From Thermoplasmata archaeon (GTDB lineage: Archaea; Thermoplasmatota; Thermoplasmata; Thermoplasmatales; Thermoplasmataceae), in contig JAKAAE010000070.1 of assembly GCA_021797225.1 (NCBI GenBank), forward strand, positions 1 to 7,691: a stretch of 7,691 nt of DNA. Reading direction: 5' to 3'. Position numbers and translations under genes: made by a program. Numbering within the stretch: the stretch's first letter is position 1; each line of letters starts with the position of its first letter. The notes below the pieces were generated by a model. The model was not told the origin of the DNA, did no database searches, and was given only the letters and a program-made list of their open reading frames with translations. Shown in pieces: positions 1 through 5,813 of this stretch.

Positions 1-1404
1 CATAATCACTATGAATGCCGCTATAATGAAAGTCAGGCCCCCTATAATGAACGCATACCTGAATGCTGTATAATCAGGGAATGAGAATATCACTGTTCCA
101 GCTGCTGTGTGGACTATATCCACAACTGTGTAAAGTGACAGGACTGTTCCTGCTATGGGGGCTCCTATGCTGCTACCTATGTACCTGAATGTACTGTTCA
201 TGGATGTGGCAAGTCCCATATCACGGGCCTCAACTGAGAGCACCAGCAGGTTAATTATGGATGCATTCATTATTGCCATTCCACTGCCTATAATGACCTC
301 ATCAATAAGCGTCATGGCAAGTCCGGGAGAGGTCGACAGCAGGAAGAAGCCAATCGCAGTTACAAAGGACCCTGCAATTGCAAGTGGCTTTATTCCTGTC
401 CTGGAAATCAACTTTCCCGTCACTATGGAAAATACAATCATTCCGGCTGCAAATGCAACCATGGATATACCGGTTTCCAGTATGCTGAATCCGAATCCAT
501 AGGGTGTTGGGGTTTCAAACTTATAGGAAAGAGCCTGCATTGAGAGGTACATTCCCAGTCCGGAAACTGTTAATGCTATATTTGCAATCAGTACATTTCT
601 TTTTGAAAGCAGCTTCATATCAAATATTGCCTCACCGCCTTTCTGGTAGTAGTGCCTTTCATAAATGAACATCGGGATCAGTAGTACTATGCCCACCATG
701 AGCATTGATAGGAACAGCACAGAGTGCCAGCCCCAGGAAGAACCCTCTGACATTGCCAGGACTATAAGCGCCAGTGGAATTCCCAGTGCTGCTGCACCTA
801 CATAGTCTACCTTTACATCGGGCCTTCTATATTTTGATTCCCTGACCTTCCATATTGTAAGAATCGCCAGTGCGACTATGAATGGTATGGCTGTATGGTA
901 TGTCATTCTCCAGCCATAGTAATCGGATATAAATGATCCCAGCGGAAGGCTTACGGCAAATCCAACCCCGAACATTCCACTTATAAGTGCCTGTGCTTTA
1001 GGAACCATATTCCGGGGGAATTCTTCCCTGACCATGGCCATCCCCAGCGGCATTATTGTAAGCCCTATTCCCTGAACCGCCCTGGACACAACCATGAATG
1101 TGAAATTCGGTGAAAATCCTGTTACTGAGACTGCACCTGCATACAGGAGCATCACTATGGACATCATTTTCTTCTTTCCATACAGATCTGCAAGTTTACC
1201 TACAACAGGACTGAGTGCCACACCGGTGAGAAGATAGGTCGAAAGCACCAGGCTTACCTGATCCACCGTTATATGGAACCCCTCTGCAATTGAGGGAAGA
1301 GATGGTGTCAGCATGCCCTCAACGTACATAACTGCAACTATAATCATTGCAAACAGAGCCAGAACGAATCTGGCATATTTTTTATCTACCTGCTGTTCTT
1401 CCAT
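1..1404 (-). CDS. MFS transporter, 14-helix DHA2 type (C-terminus cut by window edge)
   Basis: This is an inner-membrane secondary transporter of the major facilitator superfamily. The open frame runs 468 codons from ATG at 1404 to base 1 without a stop, so the C-terminus is missing. Seen: a short polar N-terminus, then about 14 hydrophobic segments, the last one cut. The motif A loop GKLADLYGKKK lies at residues 69-79 between helices 2 and 3. A motif B arginine is at R108 (SRAVQGIG). A motif C-like stretch in helix 5 (residues ~145-157) reads SLPLG where antiporters usually have GPxxGG. WRM at 165-167 precedes helix 6, as is common in the DHA2 group. DHA2 members are mostly proton-driven drug exporters, but the substrate cannot be read from sequence. 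It lies 148 bases downstream of the PdxA-like gene on the same strand, so uptake of a sugar acid is possible. The weaker motif C would fit a non-exporter, but this is inference. A GGG-rich stretch ~8 bases before the ATG may be a weak ribosome site. Confidence 0.88.
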   Translation of the reverse strand, partial: MEEQQVDKKYARFVLALFAMIIVAVMYVEGMLTPSLPSIAEGFHITVDQVSLVLSTYLLTGVALSPVVGKLADLYGKKKMMSIVMLLYAGAVSVTGFSPNFTFMVVSRAVQGIGLTIMPLGMAMVREEFPRNMVPKAQALISGMFGVGFAVSLPLGSFISDYYGWRMTYHTAIPFIVALAILTIWKVRESKYRRPDVKVDYVGAAALGIPLALIVLAMSEGSSWGWHSVLFLSMLMVGIVLLIPMFIYERHYYQKGGEAIFDMKLLSKRNVLIANIALTVSGLGMYLSMQALSYKFETPTPYGFGFSILETGISMVAFAAGMIVFSIVTGKLISRTGIKPLAIAGSFVTAIGFFLLSTSPGLAMTLIDEVIIGSGMAIMNASIINLLVLSVEARDMGLATSMNSTFRYIGSSIGAPIAGTVLSLYTVVDIVHTAAGTVIFSFPDYTAFRYAFIIGGLTFIIAAFIVIM

Positions 1405-1482
1405 TTTATTACCCTTTATTAATTGCTATACGACATATGATCAGCAATTTTCATACCATAATTATAGTTGAGTATTTAATAG

Positions 1483-1495
1483 TTATTATAAATAA
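1483..1495 (-). promoter_or_regulatory. Possible TATA box for the MFS gene
   Basis: On the minus strand this reads TTATTTATAATAA, a good archaeal TATA-like element inside the 148-base gap before the transporter. It would place a start of transcription near 1460 and give a leader of roughly 55 bases. A second AT-rich candidate (TTAAATA near 1473-1479) is closer to the gene. Only one of the two, or neither, may be used. Confidence 0.35.
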
Positions 1496-1552
1496 CAATT
1501 TACTCATAAAGTATATTACATCCTGAATACAACTGGAAAATGGATGAAAATC

Positions 1553-2518
1553 TTAAAATTTCAATGTTTTTAATCTCTTTCCGTAGCCCGGTGCATATCT
1601 GGCAGCGGTGATGATTGCGGCCTTCATACTAACATAATCTGCCTTATTCTGCCCTGCTATGTCAAAGGCCGTTCCGTGGTCTACAGAGGTCCTCAGAAAG
1701 GGAAGCCCTATGTTCATGCTCACCGTATTCTTGAAATCATAGGTTTTTGCAGCTATATGGCCCTGGTCATGGTACAGCGACAGGACCACATCATACTTAC
1801 CTGAGGATGCCTGGTAAAAAACTGAATCTGCCGGTATAGGACCGTATACTTTCATTGTTTCCCTGGCCTTTTCCACTGCAGGTATTATTTCATCAATCTC
1901 CTCACGGCCAAACATCCCTGATTCCCCTGCATGGGGATTCAGTGCCGCAACCGCAATCTCTGGATCTGGGAATCCCAGCAGCTTCATGCTCCTGCATGTG
2001 TCAACTATTGCGTTGTAAACATTATCCTTCCTTACAAGTTTGACTGCATCCAGCAAGGATACATGCTTTGATAGAAATGTAATCCTGAGCTTTTTTACCT
2101 CGAACAGCGTGGTAATGAATCTGGAATTGGTAAGCCCCCTGAGCATGGACGTATGGTCTATGTATTCTGATCCTGCCTTTATGATTGCCTCCTTGTTGAT
2201 CGGTGCCGTTGCTATTGCATCTATTCTTCCTGCCATGGCAAATTCTACTGCACTTCTTATGCTACTATAGGCTATCTTTCCTGCCTGTGCTGTCACCCTT
2301 CCCTGCTCTATTTTATCCCCTGTGCCTGTATTGATAAAATCAATGTTTTTTATCCCGCCCATGCTTAGCCTGCACTGCTTCAGGGTTTCCTGAAAATTTT
2401 CGCGGTCTCCGAATAATGTTATCTTGAAATTTCTATTTTTAATTGAATTAATTGACTTTGCAACAATCTCCGGGCCTATGCCTGCAGGGTCACCCAGAGT
2501 AATCCCTATGTTAAGCAT
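1553..2518 (-). CDS. pdxA: PdxA-family 4-phosphate-acid NAD-dependent dehydrogenase (PdxA/PdxA2)
   Basis: Cytosolic, metal-dependent oxidoreductase of 321 residues, close to the ~330 usual for PdxA. It oxidises a 4-phosphorylated hydroxy acid, followed by decarboxylation. Seen: an N-terminal GITLGDPAGIGPE motif (residues 5-17). The substrate-contact pair H122-T123 is in DHTSML. The three metal-binding histidines are H152 (SKHVSLLD), H196 (NPHAGESGMFGREEID) and H250 (LYHDQGH). A C-terminal signature SVDHGTAFDIAG covers ~278-289. No key residue is missing. PdxA proper acts in bacterial vitamin B6 synthesis, but many relatives (PdxA2) work with DUF1537 kinases on D-threonate or D-erythronate 4-phosphate and release dihydroxyacetone phosphate. 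The two genes just upstream encode such a kinase, so the catabolic role is favoured; archaea generally make PLP by PdxS/PdxT. ATG at 2518 has no ribosome site but has a TATA-like box ~25 bases upstream. Its sampled GC is clearly higher than that of the kinase genes. Confidence 0.93.
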   Translation of the reverse strand: MLNIGITLGDPAGIGPEIVAKSINSIKNRNFKITLFGDRENFQETLKQCRLSMGGIKNIDFINTGTGDKIEQGRVTAQAGKIAYSSIRSAVEFAMAGRIDAIATAPINKEAIIKAGSEYIDHTSMLRGLTNSRFITTLFEVKKLRITFLSKHVSLLDAVKLVRKDNVYNAIVDTCRSMKLLGFPDPEIAVAALNPHAGESGMFGREEIDEIIPAVEKARETMKVYGPIPADSVFYQASSGKYDVVLSLYHDQGHIAAKTYDFKNTVSMNIGLPFLRTSVDHGTAFDIAGQNKADYVSMKAAIITAARYAPGYGKRLKTLKF

Positions 2519-2538
2519 GTTCAGTAATTTTTATCTGG

Positions 2539-2546
2539 TATAAATA
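2539..2546 (-). promoter_or_regulatory. Possible TATA box for leaderless pdxA transcript
   Basis: The minus strand reads TATTTATA in the 41-base gap between the kinase C-terminal gene and pdxA. Its centre is ~25 bases from the pdxA ATG, the spacing expected for a leaderless archaeal mRNA. No Shine-Dalgarno sequence is visible before that ATG, which fits. pdxA may therefore be transcribed both from the kinase genes and from its own promoter. Confidence 0.45.
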
Positions 2547-2559
2547 ATTAGGAGTTTTT

Positions 2560-2967
2560 CTACCGGGTTTCGAAATTTTCCATGGCGTATTCTATCATTG
2601 TTTCATAAATGTTAATTTCTCCAATGCTGCCACCCTTGACAATATAATGCAATCCGTTAAATAATCCACCAATTACTATGCCTGTAGAAACCAGCGGCAT
2701 TATCTGCTCCCTGCTGATAAGATAATCGAATCCGGACGCATCCAGCAGAGAATACGCTGTTTCCCCACCACTCATTATTAAGGTATCAGAAATGGAAAGA
2801 TGCATTAGGAATTCCTTATCCCTTATCCTGCTGAAGTGTTCATCCCTCATATAATATAGAGCCACATTGTAGTTTGATGCTTTTCGATCATTTTTAATTA
2901 TTCTTTGTAGATACTCCATCTGTTTTTCCGTTATTTCAGTAATGCTACCTACCACTATGGAAATCAT
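2560..2967 (-). CDS. Four-carbon acid sugar kinase, C-terminal nucleotide-binding domain as a separate gene (DUF1537 C)
   Basis: A 135-residue protein matching only the C-terminal, nucleotide-binding half of DUF1537 kinases. Seen: it opens with VVGSITEITEKQ (residues 5-16), which corresponds to the GSxSxxTxxQ start of that domain in full-length family members. SGGET at 66-70 matches the GGxTA nucleotide loop. KGGSIGE at 111-117 matches the terminal KSGGFG-type phosphate loop. The ATG at 2967 overlaps the stop of the upstream N-terminal gene by four bases (ATGA). A GAGG ribosome site sits 8 bases before the ATG, so translation as a separate chain looks real rather than an annotation accident. 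It probably assembles with the N-terminal partner to form one active kinase that phosphorylates the 4-hydroxyl of a C4 sugar acid for the PdxA-like enzyme. The alternative is a decayed gene, but both signature loops are intact. Confidence 0.82.
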   Translation of the reverse strand: MISIVVGSITEITEKQMEYLQRIIKNDRKASNYNVALYYMRDEHFSRIRDKEFLMHLSISDTLIMSGGETAYSLLDASGFDYLISREQIMPLVSTGIVIGGLFNGLHYIVKGGSIGEINIYETMIEYAMENFETR

Positions 2968-3497
2968 GTTATCATCCTCAAATAAGTTGCAATTAGGGGA
3001 CCTGGATCAACAGGGGTCAGATTTTCCTTTATGCATTTTCTGGATATTCTATTCAGGTCATCATAGTCAGCAGAATCCAGTATGGCGGCCTTACTTTTGG
3101 CTAATTCAGGAATTGCCTGATTTATATCTTTTCTTTCGCACCGATAATAGGTGAATCCACCTGAGGTATACCTGCCGTATTCAGGAATAGTGTCTGTAAT
3201 GGCCAGATTAGAATAATGCGACATGAACTGGATAAACTGGGATGTACTGCCACGGATCATTGTGTCTATTCTAGTTAGGATTCTATATTCTGAAAAATTT
3301 TTATCCATGAATGCCAATCTGCTCACAGGATCCTCTGAATTACGGGTTTCCAGGTCAACTGACAGGATTTTGTTAGTTAATCCCGGTATAATTTCGATTT
3401 TATGGAACGGTACTACCGGTATATTTATGCCAAGCATAGATGCCATGCCTGATGCACCGCTGAGGTCATCCGAAATAATTATGAATTTCACATACAT
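2964..3497 (-). CDS. Four-carbon acid sugar kinase, N-terminal substrate domain as a separate gene (DUF1537 N)
   Basis: A 177-residue protein matching the N-terminal, sugar-acid-binding half of DUF1537 kinases. Seen: IISDDLSGASGMA near the start (D10, D11, G14) equals the family's ADDxTGA signature. RIDTMIRGS at 76-84 matches the K-x-D-S-T-x-R-G motif, with DTM in place of DST. PEYGRYTSGG at 105-114 matches the PxxGRxxxxG loop. SADYDDL at 142-148 and VDPGP at 163-167 match the end of the domain. It ends at the natural boundary between the two domains, and the C-domain follows in an ATGA overlap. Together the two chains are 312 residues, shorter than the ~400 or more usual for fused enzymes. 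Part of the loss lies after the GR loop, where the family normally has an extra strand-loop region. It is first in the minus-strand gene set. The region is very AT-rich compared with pdxA, which might mean faster change. Confidence 0.82.
   Translation of the reverse strand: MYVKFIIISDDLSGASGMASMLGINIPVVPFHKIEIIPGLTNKILSVDLETRNSEDPVSRLAFMDKNFSEYRILTRIDTMIRGSTSQFIQFMSHYSNLAITDTIPEYGRYTSGGFTYYRCERKDINQAIPELAKSKAAILDSADYDDLNRISRKCIKENLTPVDPGPLIATYLRMIT
2976..2979 (-). promoter_or_regulatory. Ribosome binding site GAGG for the kinase C-domain gene
   Basis: GAGG on the minus strand lies within the last codons of the N-domain gene, 8 bases before the overlapping ATG. It decides the start of the C-domain gene and suggests translational coupling or re-initiation. 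Confidence 0.6.
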
Positions 3498-3510
3498 AAA
3501 ATTGAGAATA

Positions 3511-3524
3511 TTATAATAATATTT
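3511..3524 (-). promoter_or_regulatory. Possible TATA region for the kinase/pdxA gene set
   Basis: The minus strand reads AAATATTATTATAA, centred about 20 bases upstream of the kinase ATG at 3497. The stretch is too AT-rich to fix one box, but the distance allows a leaderless or near-leaderless transcript. No ribosome site precedes the ATG. Confidence 0.35.
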
Positions 3525-3602
3525 TTCTCCCTGCTTTTATTAATCTACTCACAAATTAATTATAATACGCAAAATTGAAAAATGTTATTGGTTGTGGAAT
3601 AA

Positions 3603-3611
3603 TTATATATA
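3603..3611 (+). promoter_or_regulatory. TATA box for the 315-residue unknown gene
   Basis: TTATATATA is centred 26 bases before the ATG at 3633, exactly the spacing for a leaderless archaeal transcript. It supports 3633 as the start over the internal ATG 11 codons later. No Shine-Dalgarno sequence is present. Confidence 0.55.
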
Positions 3612-3632
3612 GGTAATTATAATTGTATCCTA

Positions 3633-4580
3633 ATGCGAATCAAAGATATCGGATGCAGGCTTGATATGAAGTTGAAAATGTTGATAAATGATACATCTGA
3701 TATTTTTAGGTGGTCAAGACTTCATAAAATTGTAATCGGCCTTTTCATCAAAAAGGACAGTGACAATAGAAAATACTATTTTGAGGCATTCATTACAAAA
3801 GCGCTGCTGAATAAACACGCCATTGAATTAATAGAATCATACAGCCCTGTTGAGACTGATAATTATTACTTAATATCCAGGCCCATAATGAATAAAAGAA
3901 TACTGGATTTGATTAAGGAATTATGGGATGTTCCAAGTTTGCAGTTCAGTGAAATAACCATAGAAGATGGGAAAATGATTCTCAGGATCAGATTCAATAG
4001 CCTTTATAAGAAAGATACATCCCTGATCCTAAACAGATATCTTCAAATTCCATACTTTATAGATGATATAACACTTACAAAGAGTGAGGACGTCATCTTT
4101 CTCATGGATAAAAAGAATAAAAGGTCACCGGTGTCAGTAATACAGTATTCGGTCCCAATCGGTGCACATAAAATTGACTATCCTGCTGAGATTCTTATGC
4201 AGGGCGATGCACTTGCTGAAGTGGTTCAAAATCCCTATGATAAGAGCAATTTCCGTGTGATAATATTCTCCCAGCATGAGCTGGAGGAAAAGAATAATTT
4301 AAAATGTCTTTCCAGGAAGGATATGATATACCAGACAGAAAGCACTAATGAACTCCTTAACATGATAAAAGATAGGGCAAATGACCGCGGAATTTACAGG
4401 GCCAATATAATAATCAAATATGAAAATGGAAAGCTTTATTCATCATCCATAATATCAACATACAGGCTCAATGAATACCTCCAGATTATGTTTTCCTGCA
4501 GCAGGGAAATATACGGGAAAAATATTATCGACCTGAGTGTTTGTGCTGACTTTGATACTGATATGTATGGCAACCTGTAA
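3633..4580 (+). CDS. Uncharacterised soluble protein, related at its N-terminus to the gene at 7388
   Basis: A 315-residue protein that I do not recognise. There is no signal peptide and no membrane segment. It is rich in Ile, Lys, Asp and Asn. Predicted by eye, alternating strands and helices form perhaps three units of roughly 100 residues, the third beginning near VIIFSQHELEEKN. No catalytic signature and no obvious helix-turn-helix was found. Residues 78-103 (YYLISRP, then a conserved N, then DLIKEL and a closing SL) resemble residues 75-101 of the partial protein at 7388 (FYFMSRK, N, DFIRKL, GL), at almost the same distance from each N-terminus. This suggests two members of one family bracketing the ATPase and glycosyltransferase. 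The start at 3633 is supported by a TATA box 26 bases upstream; an alternative is the ATG 11 codons in. It is notably AT-rich. A sensing or regulatory role is a guess from context only. Confidence 0.85.
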   Translation: MRIKDIGCRLDMKLKMLINDTSDIFRWSRLHKIVIGLFIKKDSDNRKYYFEAFITKALLNKHAIELIESYSPVETDNYYLISRPIMNKRILDLIKELWDVPSLQFSEITIEDGKMILRIRFNSLYKKDTSLILNRYLQIPYFIDDITLTKSEDVIFLMDKKNKRSPVSVIQYSVPIGAHKIDYPAEILMQGDALAEVVQNPYDKSNFRVIIFSQHELEEKNNLKCLSRKDMIYQTESTNELLNMIKDRANDRGIYRANIIIKYENGKLYSSSIISTYRLNEYLQIMFSCSREIYGKNIIDLSVCADFDTDMYGNL

Positions 4581-4715
4581 TGTTAGGATTTCATTATTTT
4601 AAATTAAAGTAATTAAAAACCATTATTTCAAGGGATTATTTAATAGCTGGATTCATAGATGCTAATTATTCATGTTTTTAAAAAAATTTATATGCCACAC
4701 TTCTATTAATATCCG
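4581..4715 (+). other. Intergenic region before the KaiC-like gene
   Basis: 135 AT-rich bases between the unknown gene and the ATPase gene. The 3' part holds a T-run followed by an A-run (TTTTTAAAAAAATTTATA, from about 4676) that merges into a TATA box. No hairpin terminator, small gene or RNA was recognised in the rest. Confidence 0.5.
4687..4694 (+). promoter_or_regulatory. TATA box for leaderless KaiC-like gene
   Basis: TTTATATG is preceded by a run of A that could serve as the BRE. Its centre is ~26 bases before the TTG at 4716, so transcription would begin at or within a base or two of the start codon. Confidence 0.55.
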
Positions 4716-5813
4716 TTGGATCAAACAAATATAGATTATGATGCGCTTTCGAGAATATTATCGTCTAAATATTCTGTGGATATAAAATCAATATCTATTT
4801 CCAAAGACAGGAAGATTTTGGCCCAATCGGGCCTTGAATATACATTTGACCTTATTATTGAGGCTAATGGCATATTGATTGCAGCCAAGATCTACGATCA
4901 GAACACAACAACAGATGGAATAATGATATTCAATTCACAGGCTATGGATGCAGGAATAACAAACAAAGTGGTCATTTCATCAACTGAAATCGGTGACTAT
5001 TTAAAAAAAATGTGCAACGTATATGGAATAGATATAATAGATGCCACACAGGCAGACAATAAACCTGTGCAGAGGGCAAAATTTGGAATAACCACACTGG
5101 ATGCCAAACTTTCCGGTGGCCTCAGGCCTGGATACGTTTATATGATTTCCGGCGTGACCGGCGCAGGCAAAACCACTATCGCAAGCACATTCCTGTCATA
5201 TGGAGCAAGCATAGGCGAGAAGGGGCTAATGATTCTAACCGATACCTTTCCTGATCAGTTTCTGGATAATATCAGAACAATGGATATAGGCTTTATTGAT
5301 TATTACAATAAAAAAATGATTGAGGTAATGGAAATATCAGATTCAATAAGGTCAATGAAATCTGACATATCTTCTGGCAGAGAAGATTTCAGGAAGTTTA
5401 TTACAAAGGTGGTCACTGAACTGAAGAAAATAATTATTTCGAAGAATATAAAAAGGGTAGTTATAGACCCCATCACCCTTCTCCTTGTTCCTGATGATGA
5501 TTATGTAAATTTAATGCTGAACAGCCTTGCCCTCAAGGGCGTTACAGTAATTATCACTTCAGGATTAAGAAACAGTGAATTAAGCATGTTTGGAATTGAA
5601 GAATATTATGTTACCGGAATAATAAAGCTGAATTACACATCCGGAACCGATGGGATAACCAGATATATGAATATAGTAAAAATGCGTGGCACTGTATTTG
5701 ATTCCAATCCATTCTATTTCCAGATTACTGCTGACGGCATAAAAACTGTACAGCATGTAAATACAGTGGACAGAGGCACCTCGGATGATGATATATTCAG
5801 GAACATCAGGTGA
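4716..5813 (+). CDS. KaiC/RadA-type RecA-superfamily ATPase with N-terminal nuclease-fold-like domain
   Basis: A 365-residue cytosolic protein in two parts. Residues ~1-112 contain SGLEYTFDLIIEANGILIAAK, a strand-turn-strand pattern like PD-(D/E)XK folds, with D45 and K58 kept but Ala where the E/D of ExK should be. It is probably inactive and used for binding. Residues ~120-345 are a single KaiC-like ATPase domain. Walker A is GVTGAGKTT (146-154) and Walker B is RVVID (247-251). The segment after the Walker A strand reads LTDTFPDQFLDN instead of the glutamate pair typical of KaiC. MRGT at 323-326 matches the conserved KaiC-family C-terminal strand. The TTG start is required: an in-frame TAA lies just upstream (4707-4709), no ATG lies between, and the TATA box spacing fits. 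The stop overlaps the next start as GTGA, so it is co-translated with the glycosyltransferase. In archaea such ATPases are proposed signalling proteins; control of the synthase is inference. Confidence 0.88.
   Translation: MDQTNIDYDALSRILSSKYSVDIKSISISKDRKILAQSGLEYTFDLIIEANGILIAAKIYDQNTTTDGIMIFNSQAMDAGITNKVVISSTEIGDYLKKMCNVYGIDIIDATQADNKPVQRAKFGITTLDAKLSGGLRPGYVYMISGVTGAGKTTIASTFLSYGASIGEKGLMILTDTFPDQFLDNIRTMDIGFIDYYNKKMIEVMEISDSIRSMKSDISSGREDFRKFITKVVTELKKIIISKNIKRVVIDPITLLLVPDDDYVNLMLNSLALKGVTVIITSGLRNSELSMFGIEEYYVTGIIKLNYTSGTDGITRYMNIVKMRGTVFDSNPFYFQITADGIKTVQHVNTVDRGTSDDDIFRNIR
5799..5802 (+). promoter_or_regulatory. Ribosome binding site AGGA for the glycosyltransferase
   Basis: AGGA lies inside the end of the ATPase gene, 7 bases before the GTG at 5810. 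Together with the GTGA stop/start overlap it supports this start and coupled translation. Confidence 0.45.

Larger units (their letters stand above)
3498..3632. other. Divergent intergenic promoter region
   Basis: These 135 AT-rich bases separate two divergent gene sets: the sugar-acid genes to the left and the KaiC/glycosyltransferase genes to the right. TATA-like elements face outward at both ends. No clear inverted repeat, operator or RNA gene could be recognised in the middle part. Confidence 0.6.

Noticed and set aside
155..502. Plus-strand 115-codon open frame
   Set aside because: It lies wholly inside the minus-strand MFS gene, whose frame carries clear transporter motifs; the plus-strand reading is its hydrophobic shadow.
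1425..1450. Possible palindromic operator around CATATG near the MFS start
   Set aside because: Apart from the central six bases the arms do not pair about a common centre.
1855..2270. Two plus-strand open frames opposite pdxA
   Set aside because: Both are antisense to the strongly conserved PdxA-like gene and have no promoter or ribosome site of note.
1553..2518. PdxA as a vitamin B6 biosynthesis enzyme
   Set aside because: The DUF1537 kinase genes beside it favour sugar-acid breakdown, and archaea usually use PdxS/PdxT for PLP.
2964..2967. Kinase split as a sequencing error
   Set aside because: The break sits exactly at the domain boundary, with an ATGA overlap and a GAGG site at proper spacing, which a random error would not produce. 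It cannot be fully excluded without relatives.
3223..3516. Plus-strand 97-codon open frame
   Set aside because: It is antisense to the DUF1537 N-domain gene, which has family signatures; the plus-strand product matches nothing recognisable.
4670..4695. T-run/A-run as a terminator hairpin
   Set aside because: The self-complementary stretch is only A/T, has no loop or GC stem, and merges with the TATA box of the next gene.
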